Of a stretch of 64,000 nucleotides of DNA, positions 43,583 to 51,600 are shown in pieces. Below the pieces are notes generated by a model. It saw only the letters and a list, made by a program, of their open reading frames with translations. It ran no database searches and was not told the origin of the DNA. The stretch is from Pokkaliibacter sp. MBI-7 (GTDB lineage: Bacteria > Pseudomonadota > Gammaproteobacteria > Pseudomonadales > Balneatricaceae), in NCBI RefSeq assembly GCF_029846635.1, contig NZ_JARVTG010000002.1, positions 1,095,501 through 1,159,500 of the forward strand, written 5' to 3'. The translations under genes were made by a program, and so were the position numbers. The number at the start of each line of letters is the position of its first letter. Within the stretch, counting starts at the first letter, position 1.

Positions 43583-44344
43583 ATGAACTGTTACTTTGAC
43601 TACTCAGCCCCAAAGGACCTGTTGAAAGGCCGTGTAATAGTGGTAACCGGCGCGGGTGATGGTATTGGCCGCAGTGCGGCACTCAGCTTCGCCTCGCACG
43701 GAGCAACAGTTGTTCTGATGGGAAGAACAACCTCAAAGCTGGAAAAAGTGTACGACGACATCGAACAGGCAGGCCATCCACAACCAGCGATCATCCCTAT
43801 TCATTTTGAAGGTGCTACCCCTCACGATTACGAGATGATCGCAGGCAAGCTGGAGGAAGAGTTTGGCAGACTGGACGGGGTCTTGTTCAACGCCTCTATT
43901 CTGGGTTTACGAACGCCCATCAGCCAGTATGACACTGACATCTGGGCTCAGGTCATTCAGGTCAACCTGAACAGCCAGTTCTATATGACACGGGCCCTGC
44001 TTCCGCTGCTGGAAAAGTCGGCGGATGCCTCCATCGTCTATACCTCTTCCTCGGTCGGACGCAAAGGCCGTGCGTATTGGGGAGCGTACGCTGTGTCCAA
44101 ATTTGCGACGGAAGGCCTGATGCAGGCTCTGGCAGATGAGCTGGAAAATACCTCCAGCATCAGAGTAAACAGCATTAACCCGGGGGCTACCCGCACCAGC
44201 ATGCGAGCCTATGCCTACCCTGCAGAGAACCCGGCTGAAGTAAGAACGCCAGAAGAGATCATGCCTACGTATCTGTATCTCATGGGTGCAGACAGCACGG
44301 GCACCACCGGACAGGCGTTTGATGCCCAACCACCCAAGGTCTAG
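43583..44344 (+). CDS. yciK: YciK family SDR oxidoreductase
   Basis: 253-residue short-chain dehydrogenase. Cofactor motif VTGAGDGIGRSAALSFASHG near residue 17; Asn in LFNASILG; Ser in VYTSSSVGRKGRAYWGAY; Tyr/Lys in YAVSKFATEG. INPGATRTSMRAYAYPAENP is typical of the YciK group. The enzyme's substrate is not established in any species. AGGAAGATC precedes the ATG. It lies about 130 bases after mupP, in the Pseudomonas-like order. Confidence 0.88.
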   Translation: MNCYFDYSAPKDLLKGRVIVVTGAGDGIGRSAALSFASHGATVVLMGRTTSKLEKVYDDIEQAGHPQPAIIPIHFEGATPHDYEMIAGKLEEEFGRLDGVLFNASILGLRTPISQYDTDIWAQVIQVNLNSQFYMTRALLPLLEKSADASIVYTSSSVGRKGRAYWGAYAVSKFATEGLMQALADELENTSSIRVNSINPGATRTSMRAYAYPAENPAEVRTPEEIMPTYLYLMGADSTGTTGQAFDAQPPKV

Positions 44345-44374
44345 CTCATAATCACCAGCCCCAAGCAGCTCTGA

Positions 44375-44408
44375 GATACGAGACTGGCTGTTCAGTCAGT
44401 CTCGTATC
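44375..44408. terminator. Terminator hairpin between convergent yciK and mtgA
   Basis: Perfect 12-bp stem GATACGAGACTG / CAGTCTCGTATC with a 10-base loop. A small GGGC-A6-GCCC hairpin follows at 44409-44422. Bidirectional terminator likely. Confidence 0.65.
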
Positions 44409-44427
44409 GGGCAAAAAAGCCCACTAT

Positions 44428-44483
44428 CAATTTCGTAGCCGCTTTCAATTTCATAGACGCTTTAATCAAATTCAAAGCCGTTT
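44428..44483 (-). repeat. Three near-tandem 18-bp units at the mtgA 3' end
   Basis: Plus-strand units: 44428-44445 (CAATTTCGTAGCCGCTTT), 44446-44463 (CAATTTCATAGACGCTTT) and 44467-44483 (CAAATTCAAAGCCGTTT). The first two differ at 2 of 18 positions; the third is 17 bases, differs at about three positions plus one gap, and contains the last codons and stop of mtgA. It looks like duplication of the gene's 3' end. Confidence 0.6.
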
Positions 44484-45182
44484 CAAATAGTCGTAACCAA
44501 GGTTGTTCATCTGCCCCTCGATCCATCGTTGTCGCTCTCTGACGTAACTGGATGGACGGTCTGCAATAAACCGCTTGGGATTAGGCAGCACTGCAGCCAG
44601 TCTCGCAGCTTCTGACATGGATAGCTGTGCAGCATGCTTGCGGAAATAGCTTAAGGACGCCGCCTCTACGCCATACACCCCATCTCCAAACTCAACAACG
44701 TTCAGATAAACTTCGAGAATACGCTGCTTAGACCAGAACGTTTCCAGAGCAAACGTCAAAGGGACTTCCAGACCTTTTCGCAGCCAGTTCTGCCCCGACC
44801 AGAGGAACAGATTTTTGGCCAGTTGCTGACTGATCGTACTTGCACCACGCAAGCGGTCTCCATCCTGCCAGTCTTCTACCGCTTTCTGCATTTGCACCCA
44901 GTCAAAACCATGATGATCAGGGAAGCGCTGGTCCTCTGACGCCATAACAGCTAATGGCATGTTACGGCTGATATTACGCCAGTCCACCCAGTCATGATCC
45001 TGCGTGTAACGCCAATCTCCTTCTATCCAGGCATGCACATAGCGCTCAACCATGAAGGCGGTCACGGATGGGTCTAACCACCGTCCGAGAACAATGAGTG
45101 CTAACGGAGATACGACAACAGTAAGTACAACAACAGCCGCAATGCGCCGAAACTTACCTGAAAACACGTTGAGTTTACCCAC
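44472..45182 (-). CDS. mtgA: Monofunctional peptidoglycan glycosyltransferase
   Basis: Polymerises lipid II glycan strands without transpeptidase activity; GT51 family, inner-membrane anchored. 236 residues, transmembrane helix near residue 20 (IAAVVVLTVVVSPLALIVLG). Catalytic-site motifs are MASEDQRFPDHHGFDW (first Glu), GASTISQQLAKNLFLW, RKGLEVPLTFALETFWSKQR and YLNVVEFGDGVYGVEAA. The start is GTG behind AAGGAATTC. Ends at short repeats that duplicate its last codons. Length matches the family. Confidence 0.95.
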   Translation of the reverse strand: MGKLNVFSGKFRRIAAVVVLTVVVSPLALIVLGRWLDPSVTAFMVERYVHAWIEGDWRYTQDHDWVDWRNISRNMPLAVMASEDQRFPDHHGFDWVQMQKAVEDWQDGDRLRGASTISQQLAKNLFLWSGQNWLRKGLEVPLTFALETFWSKQRILEVYLNVVEFGDGVYGVEAASLSYFRKHAAQLSMSEAARLAAVLPNPKRFIADRPSSYVRERQRWIEGQMNNLGYDYLKRL

Positions 45183-45256
45183 AGAATTCCTTGTTCAGTC
45201 GAAAATGGTCGCGTGATGCACCCGTTTCTATTCGCGCCCGTCTTTATTAACGCAAA

Positions 45257-45850
45257 TTATTGACTCATACGTCGCTGATGACGCTCCAGTGTCTCCATGC
45301 GTTTGCGTTCACTTTTCTGCAGGATCACATACACCGCCCCAAGCCCACCGTGGTGTTTCAGTGCAGAGTGATAGCCCTGTACGCTCTCATTTTCTTTCAG
45401 CCACTTGGCCACGTAGCTTTTCAGCCATGCGGCATGACTGCCTCGCTCTTTGGCTCGCCCGAAAGAAATGGCCACTGTACGAATTTCCAGTTTCAGGCAC
45501 TCTTTGATAAAGCGGGATACCTCTTTACGGGCCTCAGCGACACGCATGCCGAATATCTCCAGCCGTGCCTCATATGGATATTTGCCGAGACGAAGATTCC
45601 TGAATACGCCGGCCTGAATACCTGATCGCTTGAAACTCAGTTCATCGAGAGGCTCCAGTAGCTCCACATACTCATCATCCCGCCCTAAAGTATCTTCTGC
45701 TGAGGAAAGCATTTCACGCCGATGCCGCAATCCGGGCGTATCCTTGCTGCCTGTCTGAGTGTCCACCTTGGCCGCTTTCTGCGTCAGGGGAGTCACGTCC
45801 TGCATTGCCTTCAGAAAGGCAGTGTCATCTCTGGCACCCTGTTTAATCAC
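45257..45850 (-). CDS. Smr-domain protein with atypical hallmark motifs
   Basis: 197 residues; a charged N-terminal region (1-95) precedes a C-terminal Smr (small MutS-related) domain of about 85 residues. The fold signature ending is normal (YHSALKHHGGLGAVYVIL), but the two hallmark motifs are altered: LDLHG is LEIFG and the glycine-rich HGKG is FGRA (in VAISFGRAKERGSH). Known Smr domains are nucleases (for example SmrB cleaving mRNA at collided ribosomes) or DNA-processing domains. The missing histidines suggest loss or change of that activity here. GTG start behind AGAAGG. Confidence 0.8.
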   Translation of the reverse strand: MIKQGARDDTAFLKAMQDVTPLTQKAAKVDTQTGSKDTPGLRHRREMLSSAEDTLGRDDEYVELLEPLDELSFKRSGIQAGVFRNLRLGKYPYEARLEIFGMRVAEARKEVSRFIKECLKLEIRTVAISFGRAKERGSHAAWLKSYVAKWLKENESVQGYHSALKHHGGLGAVYVILQKSERKRMETLERHQRRMSQ

Positions 45851-45891
45851 GCACCTTCTCCACTACCACGACAAACAACTGTTCAGAACGC

Positions 45892-46203
45892 CTACTCGGG
45901 CTTTTCTGCCAGTTTTTGTACTACGCTCTCAATTTTGTCAGCCATAGATTGCTGACGATCTGTACGTGTGCCAACCCTCAAGGTCGAGGATATGCGCGGC
46001 GCGCCCATACGATGAACAACCTCATGGCAACGTTTAACAGCCGCCATCACCTCATCCCATTCACCTTCTATGTTGGTGCCATACGCATGCATCTGATGCG
46101 CAAGCCCCGCCTGTTCCAGCACCTGCTGGCACGCAGCAACGTGTTCAGACACCGACACACCCACCCCGAGTGGAATGACACACAGATCAACAATGACTTG
46201 CAC
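45892..46203 (-). CDS. MTH1187-family thiamine-binding protein
   Basis: 103-residue ferredoxin-like fold protein of UPF0045 (MTH1187/YqgV/YkoF group), members of which bind thiamine or its precursors. Typical segments: VQVIVDLCVIPLGVGVSVSE, QMHAYGTNIEGEWDEVM and PRISSTLRVGTRTDR. I use the GTG at 46203, which follows a GAGGGTGAAAAG site; a TTG frame to 46245 has no such support. Nothing here shows a thiamine operon or TPP riboswitch, so function is inferred from family only. Confidence 0.82.
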   Translation of the reverse strand: MQVIVDLCVIPLGVGVSVSEHVAACQQVLEQAGLAHQMHAYGTNIEGEWDEVMAAVKRCHEVVHRMGAPRISSTLRVGTRTDRQQSMADKIESVVQKLAEKPE

Positions 46204-46461
46204 CTTTTCACCCTCAACTGACGGTAGAAATGCTTTGTAAGGCAATCCAGCCTTCTATACAAGCACTCGCATCAGGCATTCGAGCACATCAGCGGTGTGT
46301 GAGTCGTGCCGCCGCACTACTGTCTTTGGCTGCAAGGAAAGCGCTGCAGGTAGTATGGAGCTACTACCCTTTCACGAAGATTCACCACTACAGTTCTCAG
46401 AGGCCGCGCAGAACAAGCGCGCCATCTGATCTCTTTCCACCCATCTGTAAGAGGTATCGCT

Positions 46462-47034
46462 ATGTCACACAACAAGAAAATCCTCATCATCTGCGGAGAC
46501 TTCGTCGAAGACTATGAACTGATGGTGCCTTTCCAGGCGCTTCAAGCCATGGGCTATACGGTGGATGCCATTTGCCCGGATAAAAAGGCCGGTGATCAGA
46601 TAAAAACCGCTATTCACGACTTCGAAGGTGATCAGACTTACTCCGAGAAGCCTGGTCACAACTTCACACTCAACGCCTCGTTCGCCGATACCGATCCAGC
46701 CAGTTATGATGCACTGCTGGTACCAGGTGGTCGCGCGCCCGAATACTTACGCATGAATAGCCAGGTTCTCGAAATGGTGAGTCACTTCGTAAGCAGTGAT
46801 AAACCTATTGCGGCCATTTGCCATGGTGCTCAACTGCTGGCTCCGACCGGAGTACTCGAAGGCAAACATGTGTCTGCCTATCCAGCGTGCGCAGCTGAAG
46901 TGACTCTCGCCGGGGGTAAATATGCAGATATTGCCGTCACTGATGCCATCACCGACGGCAAATTGGTTACTGCTCCCGCGTGGCCTGCACACCCTGCATG
47001 GCTGGCACAGTTTCACGCGGTGCTCTCTGCCTAG
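46462..47034 (+). CDS. DJ-1/PfpI family protein
   Basis: 190-residue flavodoxin-like fold. The nucleophilic-elbow cysteine is in AAICHGAQLLAPTGV near residue 115, with LLVPGGRAPEYLR before it. Family members act as proteases, glyoxalases/deglycases or chaperones; the reading here does not distinguish them. AGAGG precedes the ATG. A terminator hairpin follows. Stands alone between a thiamine-binding protein and an RHH protein. Confidence 0.88.
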   Translation: MSHNKKILIICGDFVEDYELMVPFQALQAMGYTVDAICPDKKAGDQIKTAIHDFEGDQTYSEKPGHNFTLNASFADTDPASYDALLVPGGRAPEYLRMNSQVLEMVSHFVSSDKPIAAICHGAQLLAPTGVLEGKHVSAYPACAAEVTLAGGKYADIAVTDAITDGKLVTAPAWPAHPAWLAQFHAVLSA

Positions 47035-47068
47035 GGTCTGGGAGCAAACTCACACTCTGAGCTATCTC

Positions 47069-47094
47069 AATGCCCTGTCTATATACAGGGCATT
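47069..47094 (+). terminator. Rho-independent terminator of the DJ-1-family gene
   Basis: Perfect 10-bp stem AATGCCCTGT / ACAGGGCATT with CTATAT loop, followed by TTCACTC; 35 bases after the stop. Confidence 0.8.
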
Positions 47095-47198
47095 TTCACT
47101 CTCCCACAGAGTACGGCCAGACAGTATTGGCCAAGCGCTGATCCTACCCGGTTGTTCTGCTAAGCTACTCACACTGAGCTTTGAGGGAGCACCCCAGC

Positions 47199-47495
47199 AT
47201 GTGTGATATCTATGCGAGCACGGAACCAGCACTCTATGAAGCGGTAAGCAGATCGATTCGACTGAACGGGCAGGTTACAAGTCTTCGACTTGAGCGCCGG
47301 TTCTGGACTCTGTTGGATCAGTTAGCGCGGGAGGAGCAACTATCTACACCCCAGTTCATAAGCACCCTCTATCTGGAGGTATTGCAGCGCCGTGGAGAGA
47401 TACAGAACTTCGCGTCACTATTGCGGGTCATCTGTACCGAATATGCGAGTAGGCAAACCAGTAAAGTGCAACAAGAGGTGGCTGAACTGCACTGA
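47199..47495 (+). CDS. Ribbon-helix-helix domain protein
   Basis: 98 residues. The central segment (SIRLNGQVTSLRLERRFWTLLDQLAREEQLSTPQFISTLY) matches the RHH_4 family (PF13467-like), whose strand usually carries basic residues for DNA contact. A C-terminal helix EIQNFASLLRVICTEYASRQ completes it. GAGGGAG nine bases before the ATG fixes the start. The target is unknown; there is no adjacent toxin or mobile element. It could bind DNA or act as a partner-binding scaffold. Confidence 0.75.
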   Translation: MCDIYASTEPALYEAVSRSIRLNGQVTSLRLERRFWTLLDQLAREEQLSTPQFISTLYLEVLQRRGEIQNFASLLRVICTEYASRQTSKVQQEVAELH

Positions 47496-47572
47496 GTGAT
47501 GCAGTTACAGCCAGAGGATCAATGCATACGAGATAGTTCAGCTGCACAAAAATACTGTGCTATCGCATGCAA

Positions 47573-48784
47573 CTAAATAAGGCCAGCAGCCATTTTGCCA
47601 GCCCAACCAACACTTTCCATGTACGCCGCACCCGGATCGTAAGGCGCCTTAGCCAGCCGTTCAACCATGTTCCATTGTTCCCGTTCATAGGCTCGGGTAA
47701 TCAAAAGCAGCTCACCCAGGGCACCCACGCCTTTCATCCCTTTTGACAGGCGATCATCCAGCGGCAGATCTTGCAGAATCTGGCTTATCGACACCCCGTA
47801 GAGCATTTCAAGACTGCTCAGAATGCCCAGAATAAAAGCATCTGCGGTGTCTTCTCCTTTTTGCTCTGCCAACAGCTCACACATTCGCGCACGCGTTAGG
47901 GCCAGGACAATCTGCTCTGAAATGCACTGTTCATTACAGACCGTCAATAACATCGTCAGCCATTTTTTCATGGCTATCCGCCCTAACAGGTTGACGGTTT
48001 CACGTACTGAGGTGATTTCGCGGACAAAGGCAAACTGAGCAGAATTGATCAGCCGCAGCAACTTGTAGGTTAACCCCGGGTCCATACGAATGATCTGCTC
48101 AACCTCTGCCGATCCGGCTCCTTTTGAAATGGCATCCAGAGTCCGCAGCAGGACTGATGCACTGGCAGGAATTCGCTTACCTTTGGTTAATGTTGGGCGG
48201 CTGAGAAAATAACCCTGAAATAAATGACATCCCAGTGCCTTGCACTGCTCCAGCTCATCCGCTGTTTCCACTTTTTCCGCGAGAATGCGCTTCCCAAACG
48301 GCTTCAGTAGTTCGATCTGCCGCGCGACTTCTTCAACACCCAAGGCAAGTACATCCAGTTTGATAATGTCCGCCAGCTGGACAAAAGGCTTTTTGGCAGG
48401 GGTGTAAACAAAATCGTCCAGCGCCAGGGTATAGCCGTCTTTTTTTAGCAGCACCAGTGCGTCAAACAACAGCTGATCAAAACCGGCATTCTCGAGAACT
48501 TCCAGGACCACCTGATCACGCGGTAAATCAGGAATCTGGTGGGAAAGAATAAACTGGCGACCAAGATTGATATAGGCAGGAAGAAATACCCTGTTCTTCG
48601 AGCCGGTATCCCAAATGGCCATGAAGTTATTAATGATTACGTCACGGGTAGCACCGTCAGGATCATCAAACAGTGCCTGATGCTGATCCTGCTGACTTCT
48701 GAACAACAGTTCATAGCCACAGATTCTCAACTTCGCGTCGAAAATAGGTTGGCGCGCAATCAATACGTTATAGGCCCCGCCCAT
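47573..48784 (-). CDS. EAL-HDOD signalling protein (YuxH type)
   Basis: 403 residues. Residues 8-195 form an EAL-like domain: GYELLFR, YINLG, LEVLEN, LALDDF, IIKLD, LAEKVE and LFQGYFLSRP keep most metal- and substrate-contact residues in order. The DDFG loop is, however, replaced by DDFVYTP, which usually means reduced c-di-GMP hydrolysis. Residues 200-390 are HDOD, a degenerate HD domain (LLRLINSAQFAFVREITSVR). Known members link chemotaxis, biofilm or cell-cycle signalling. No sensor domain and no neighbour suggests the pathway. Confidence 0.85.
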   Translation of the reverse strand: MGGAYNVLIARQPIFDAKLRICGYELLFRSQQDQHQALFDDPDGATRDVIINNFMAIWDTGSKNRVFLPAYINLGRQFILSHQIPDLPRDQVVLEVLENAGFDQLLFDALVLLKKDGYTLALDDFVYTPAKKPFVQLADIIKLDVLALGVEEVARQIELLKPFGKRILAEKVETADELEQCKALGCHLFQGYFLSRPTLTKGKRIPASASVLLRTLDAISKGAGSAEVEQIIRMDPGLTYKLLRLINSAQFAFVREITSVRETVNLLGRIAMKKWLTMLLTVCNEQCISEQIVLALTRARMCELLAEQKGEDTADAFILGILSSLEMLYGVSISQILQDLPLDDRLSKGMKGVGALGELLLITRAYEREQWNMVERLAKAPYDPGAAYMESVGWAGKMAAGLI

Positions 48785-48948
48785 GTTTTATTCCAACTTC
48801 CGTGAAAGACCCTAACCATAACATCGTCTACCAGAGACGACACCCATCCCCTCACGAAGGATTACCCACTTTCAGCGCCATCCAGAACACAGACGCTTTG
48901 GGAGCACCAAATCAGTCTGCTAATCTTTAGCGCTTGCTGGAGATCCCT

Positions 48949-49689
48949 ATGTACGAAGTACTCATAGATACTAACGATTTTTTATTGATCAACAAATTTC
49001 CTGGTGTCAGTTTCCACAGTGAAAGTGAGACAGGTTTGGCTGCTCAGTTGAAGGCCGATCTACAGCTCCCAGAGTTATACCCGGTACACCGCCTCGACAA
49101 AGTGACGTCCGGGCTGATCATCTTCGGTAAAACCCTCGCCTTTACACGCCAGATCGGAGCGCAGTTTGAGAACCATCAGGTTCGTAAGCTCTATGTCGCA
49201 CTGGCAGATAAGCGCCCAAGCAAGAAGCAAGGCTGGATCAAGGGCGACATGGAAAAAGGCCGTCGTGGTAGCTGGAAACTTACTTCGTCCATGACCAACC
49301 CTGCCATTACCCAATTTACCAGTGCCAGTATTCGTGCCGGATTACGTGCCTTTTTCCTTTACCCTCACACTGGTAAAACCCATCAGCTGCGCGTAGCCAT
49401 GAAGAGTCTCGGCTCACCGATTCTCGGAGATACTCTGTACTACCCTCAAAATACCCCTGCGACGGTGCAGACGCCTGTTGAGCGCACCTATCTGCACGCG
49501 GCGGCGTTGTCATTTCAATGGCAGGAACGTGTACACACCTACGTCCTCTGGCCACGTCAGGGTGATCTGTTTCTGAACATCAACTGGCACCAGGCGTTGA
49601 TCAGCCATAGCCAGCCTTGGATGACATGGGTCCTGGATGCCATTGAGCTGGGAAATCATGATCAGCCCATACTGTCCGCTGCAAGTTAA
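48949..49689 (+). CDS. RluA-family pseudouridine synthase
   Basis: Converts specific uridines in RNA to pseudouridine. 246 residues. The catalytic aspartate is in YPVHRLDKVTSGLIIF near residue 50, followed by ARQ-like RQIGAQFENHQVRKLYVAL; HTGKTHQLRVAMKSLGSPIL and GDTLYY close the fold. It is an RluA-family protein of the TIGR01621 subgroup, which lacks the S4 domain, so it is not RluC or RluD. The RNA target is unknown. ATG 48949 follows GGAG; the frame extends 15 bases upstream. Confidence 0.85.
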   Translation: MYEVLIDTNDFLLINKFPGVSFHSESETGLAAQLKADLQLPELYPVHRLDKVTSGLIIFGKTLAFTRQIGAQFENHQVRKLYVALADKRPSKKQGWIKGDMEKGRRGSWKLTSSMTNPAITQFTSASIRAGLRAFFLYPHTGKTHQLRVAMKSLGSPILGDTLYYPQNTPATVQTPVERTYLHAAALSFQWQERVHTYVLWPRQGDLFLNINWHQALISHSQPWMTWVLDAIELGNHDQPILSAAS

Positions 49690-49771
49690 CTCCCGCACAC
49701 CCAAAGGTTTCTCCTCCGCACAATCAGGGTTACCATGCCTGGAAAACATCCCAGGCATCCAAGAGGACATC

Positions 49772-50098
49772 ATGTCTCGCCGCGATACTACGCTGGTTTA
49801 CTCTACCGAACATGGCCGAATCAAAGAGGACAAAGCACCTGCTGCCCGCCCCAAGGGCGACGGTATCATCCGCATTCGGCGAGAAACCAAGGGACGCAAC
49901 GGTAAAGGCGTCACCACTGTCGACGGATTTGACCTTGATGATGCAGCCCTGAAACTACTGGCTGCCGAGCTGAAGAAACGCTGTGGAACAGGCGGCACAT
50001 TGAAAGATGGCGTAATTGAAATTCAGGGTGATCAACGCACGGTCATTCAGCAGGTACTGGAGAGCAAGGGGTTCAAGGTTAAACTTGCCGGAGGCTGA
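49772..50098 (+). CDS. yciH: SUI1/eIF1 family translation factor (YciH-like)
   Basis: 108 residues. The C-terminal SUI1 domain (residues 35-105) has IRIRRETKGRNGKGVTTVDG, LAAELKKRCGTGGTLKDGVI and the KGFKVKLAGG end. Bacterial YciH, like eIF1, is thought to influence start-codon selection or to serve under stress; in vivo function is unsettled. AAGAGGA precedes the ATG, which removes the 45-residue extension open upstream. About 80 bases downstream of the pseudouridine synthase, same strand, and possibly cotranscribed. Confidence 0.9.
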   Translation: MSRRDTTLVYSTEHGRIKEDKAPAARPKGDGIIRIRRETKGRNGKGVTTVDGFDLDDAALKLLAAELKKRCGTGGTLKDGVIEIQGDQRTVIQQVLESKGFKVKLAGG

Positions 50099-50150
50099 AG
50101 CACCGCTATTAACCGATTAGCCGCCCCCTAACAGCAATAAGGACGTCATT

Positions 50151-50780
50151 GTGCATTTCGAAACCCTCGTCAACGGACGTGGCCCACTGCGTCATGATCC
50201 CTTCAAAGCATTAGTGGTTCCTCGCCCCATAGGCTGGATTTCATCGTTAAGTCGGGAGGGGCTGGTCAATCTTGCCCCCTACAGCGCCTTCAACATGGTG
50301 GGCTACGACCCCAACATAGTGATGTTTGCCAGCGCCGGGCGTAAGGACAGCCTGATTAACATCGAAGCCACCGGCGAATTCGTCTGTAACCTTGCGACCT
50401 ACGATCTGCGCGAGGCGGTGGTAAAGACATCAGTACCTGTCAACCCCGGGGTGGATGAAATGCAGCTGGCAGGTCTGACCGCGGCGCCCTCTCTGCATGT
50501 AAAGGCGCCACGCGTGGCCGAGTCCCCGGCTGCACTGGAATGCCAGTACCTGCAGACAATCCCTGTACCCACTCTGGATGGCAGTGAGCCACAGCACTTT
50601 ATGGTACTGGGCAGAGTTGTCGCAGTTTATCTGGACGATGCCATTCTCACTGATGGCAAAGTGGATATCGCCAAGCTGAAGCCTTTGACCCGTCTGGGTT
50701 ATCTGGATTACGGTGTGCTAGAACATTGCTTCAGCATGCCTCGTCCCAAAGCCACACCAGATGGCACCGGTATAGACTGA
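50151..50780 (+). CDS. Flavin reductase-like (FMN-binding) family protein
   Basis: 209 residues with an N-terminal split-barrel FMN domain: VVPRPIGWISSLSREGLVNL and APYSAFNMVGYDPNIVMFAS place the flavin-binding loops at residues 20-60. MHFETLVNGRG and GVLEHCFSMPRP resemble the DIM6/NTAB family, which supply reduced flavin to monooxygenases or reduce metals. The substrate is unknown. GTG start behind AAGGACG. Neighbours are SUI1 and a thioesterase on the same strand; no oxygenase partner is present. Confidence 0.85.
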   Translation: MHFETLVNGRGPLRHDPFKALVVPRPIGWISSLSREGLVNLAPYSAFNMVGYDPNIVMFASAGRKDSLINIEATGEFVCNLATYDLREAVVKTSVPVNPGVDEMQLAGLTAAPSLHVKAPRVAESPAALECQYLQTIPVPTLDGSEPQHFMVLGRVVAVYLDDAILTDGKVDIAKLKPLTRLGYLDYGVLEHCFSMPRPKATPDGTGID

Positions 50781-50843
50781 CTTATCACCGTGTTTAACTT
50801 CAGTGCACCTGCCTGAGAGCATCCGCAAAGAGAGAGGACCTCC

Positions 50844-51338
50844 ATGGATTTTAGTAATCATCAGCTCACCATGACCGTACTGATGACTCCGGATATGGCC
50901 AATTTTTCCGGCAATGTTCACGGGGGCACCATTCTCAAATACCTCGATGAAGTCGCTTACGCCTGCGCCAGCCGCTATGCCGGACGTTACGTGGTCACAC
51001 TGTCTGTAGATCAGGTGATGTTTCGCCAGCCTATTCATGTAGGTGAGCTGGTAACCTTTCTGGCTGCGGTGAACTTTACCGGTAATACCTCGATGGAGAT
51101 CGGTATCAAAGTCGTCACCGAGAATATTCGTGAGAAACTGGTACGCCATACCAACAGCTGCTACTTCACCATGGTTGCGGTAGATGACGAACGTAAGCCA
51201 GTCGCTGTCCCGCCGTTCGTCCCCACCACTGAGGAAGAGAAACAACGCTTTGAGGCGGCCAAACTGCGCAAGCAATTGCGCCGCGAACTGGATGAACGTT
51301 ACGCAAGTATCAAGCAGGAATCTCAGACTCAGGCCTGA
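50844..51338 (+). CDS. Hotdog-fold acyl-CoA thioesterase (YciA/ACOT type)
   Basis: 164 residues, single hotdog domain with NFSGNVHGGTILKYLDEVAY (catalytic Asp/Gly region) and FRQPIHVGELVTFLAAVNF, typical of YciA-like enzymes that hydrolyse a range of acyl-CoAs. A charged tail (EEEKQRFEAAKLRKQLRREL) follows. AGAGAGAGGACC precedes the ATG. Possibly in one operon with the flavin reductase 63 bases upstream. A terminator hairpin follows at 51351. Confidence 0.87.
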   Translation: MDFSNHQLTMTVLMTPDMANFSGNVHGGTILKYLDEVAYACASRYAGRYVVTLSVDQVMFRQPIHVGELVTFLAAVNFTGNTSMEIGIKVVTENIREKLVRHTNSCYFTMVAVDDERKPVAVPPFVPTTEEEKQRFEAAKLRKQLRRELDERYASIKQESQTQA

Positions 51339-51350
51339 CCCCACCAAACA

Positions 51351-51380
51351 CGCTATGCTGTACAGATTCGCAGCATAGCG
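51351..51380 (+). terminator. Hairpin after the thioesterase gene
   Basis: Perfect 10-bp stem CGCTATGCTG / CAGCATAGCG with a 10-base loop, 12 bases after the stop; GCTCTGTTCTG follows, only weakly T-rich. Confidence 0.6.
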
Positions 51381-51600
51381 GCTCTGTTCTGGCACCGGCA
51401 GAACTCCATCCCCCCATCCGTCATATCAGACACTATTTCACCACGCCCCTCTGACGCGTGATTAACCTCACTCGTAGCATTTTCAAAACCACCGGAAGAT
51501 AACGGTATAAAATGATTAACTGCTCCATTTCTTACCTTGTTCACAGAACTGCCAACCGCTAATCTGACCGCTCAGTCAATTTGTTTCAGGACATTTGAAC

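Noticed and set aside
51339..51600. SAH riboswitch ahead of the SAHase-like gene
   Set aside because: I looked for the conserved SAH-riboswitch core and pairing and found only the terminator hairpin at 51351-51380.
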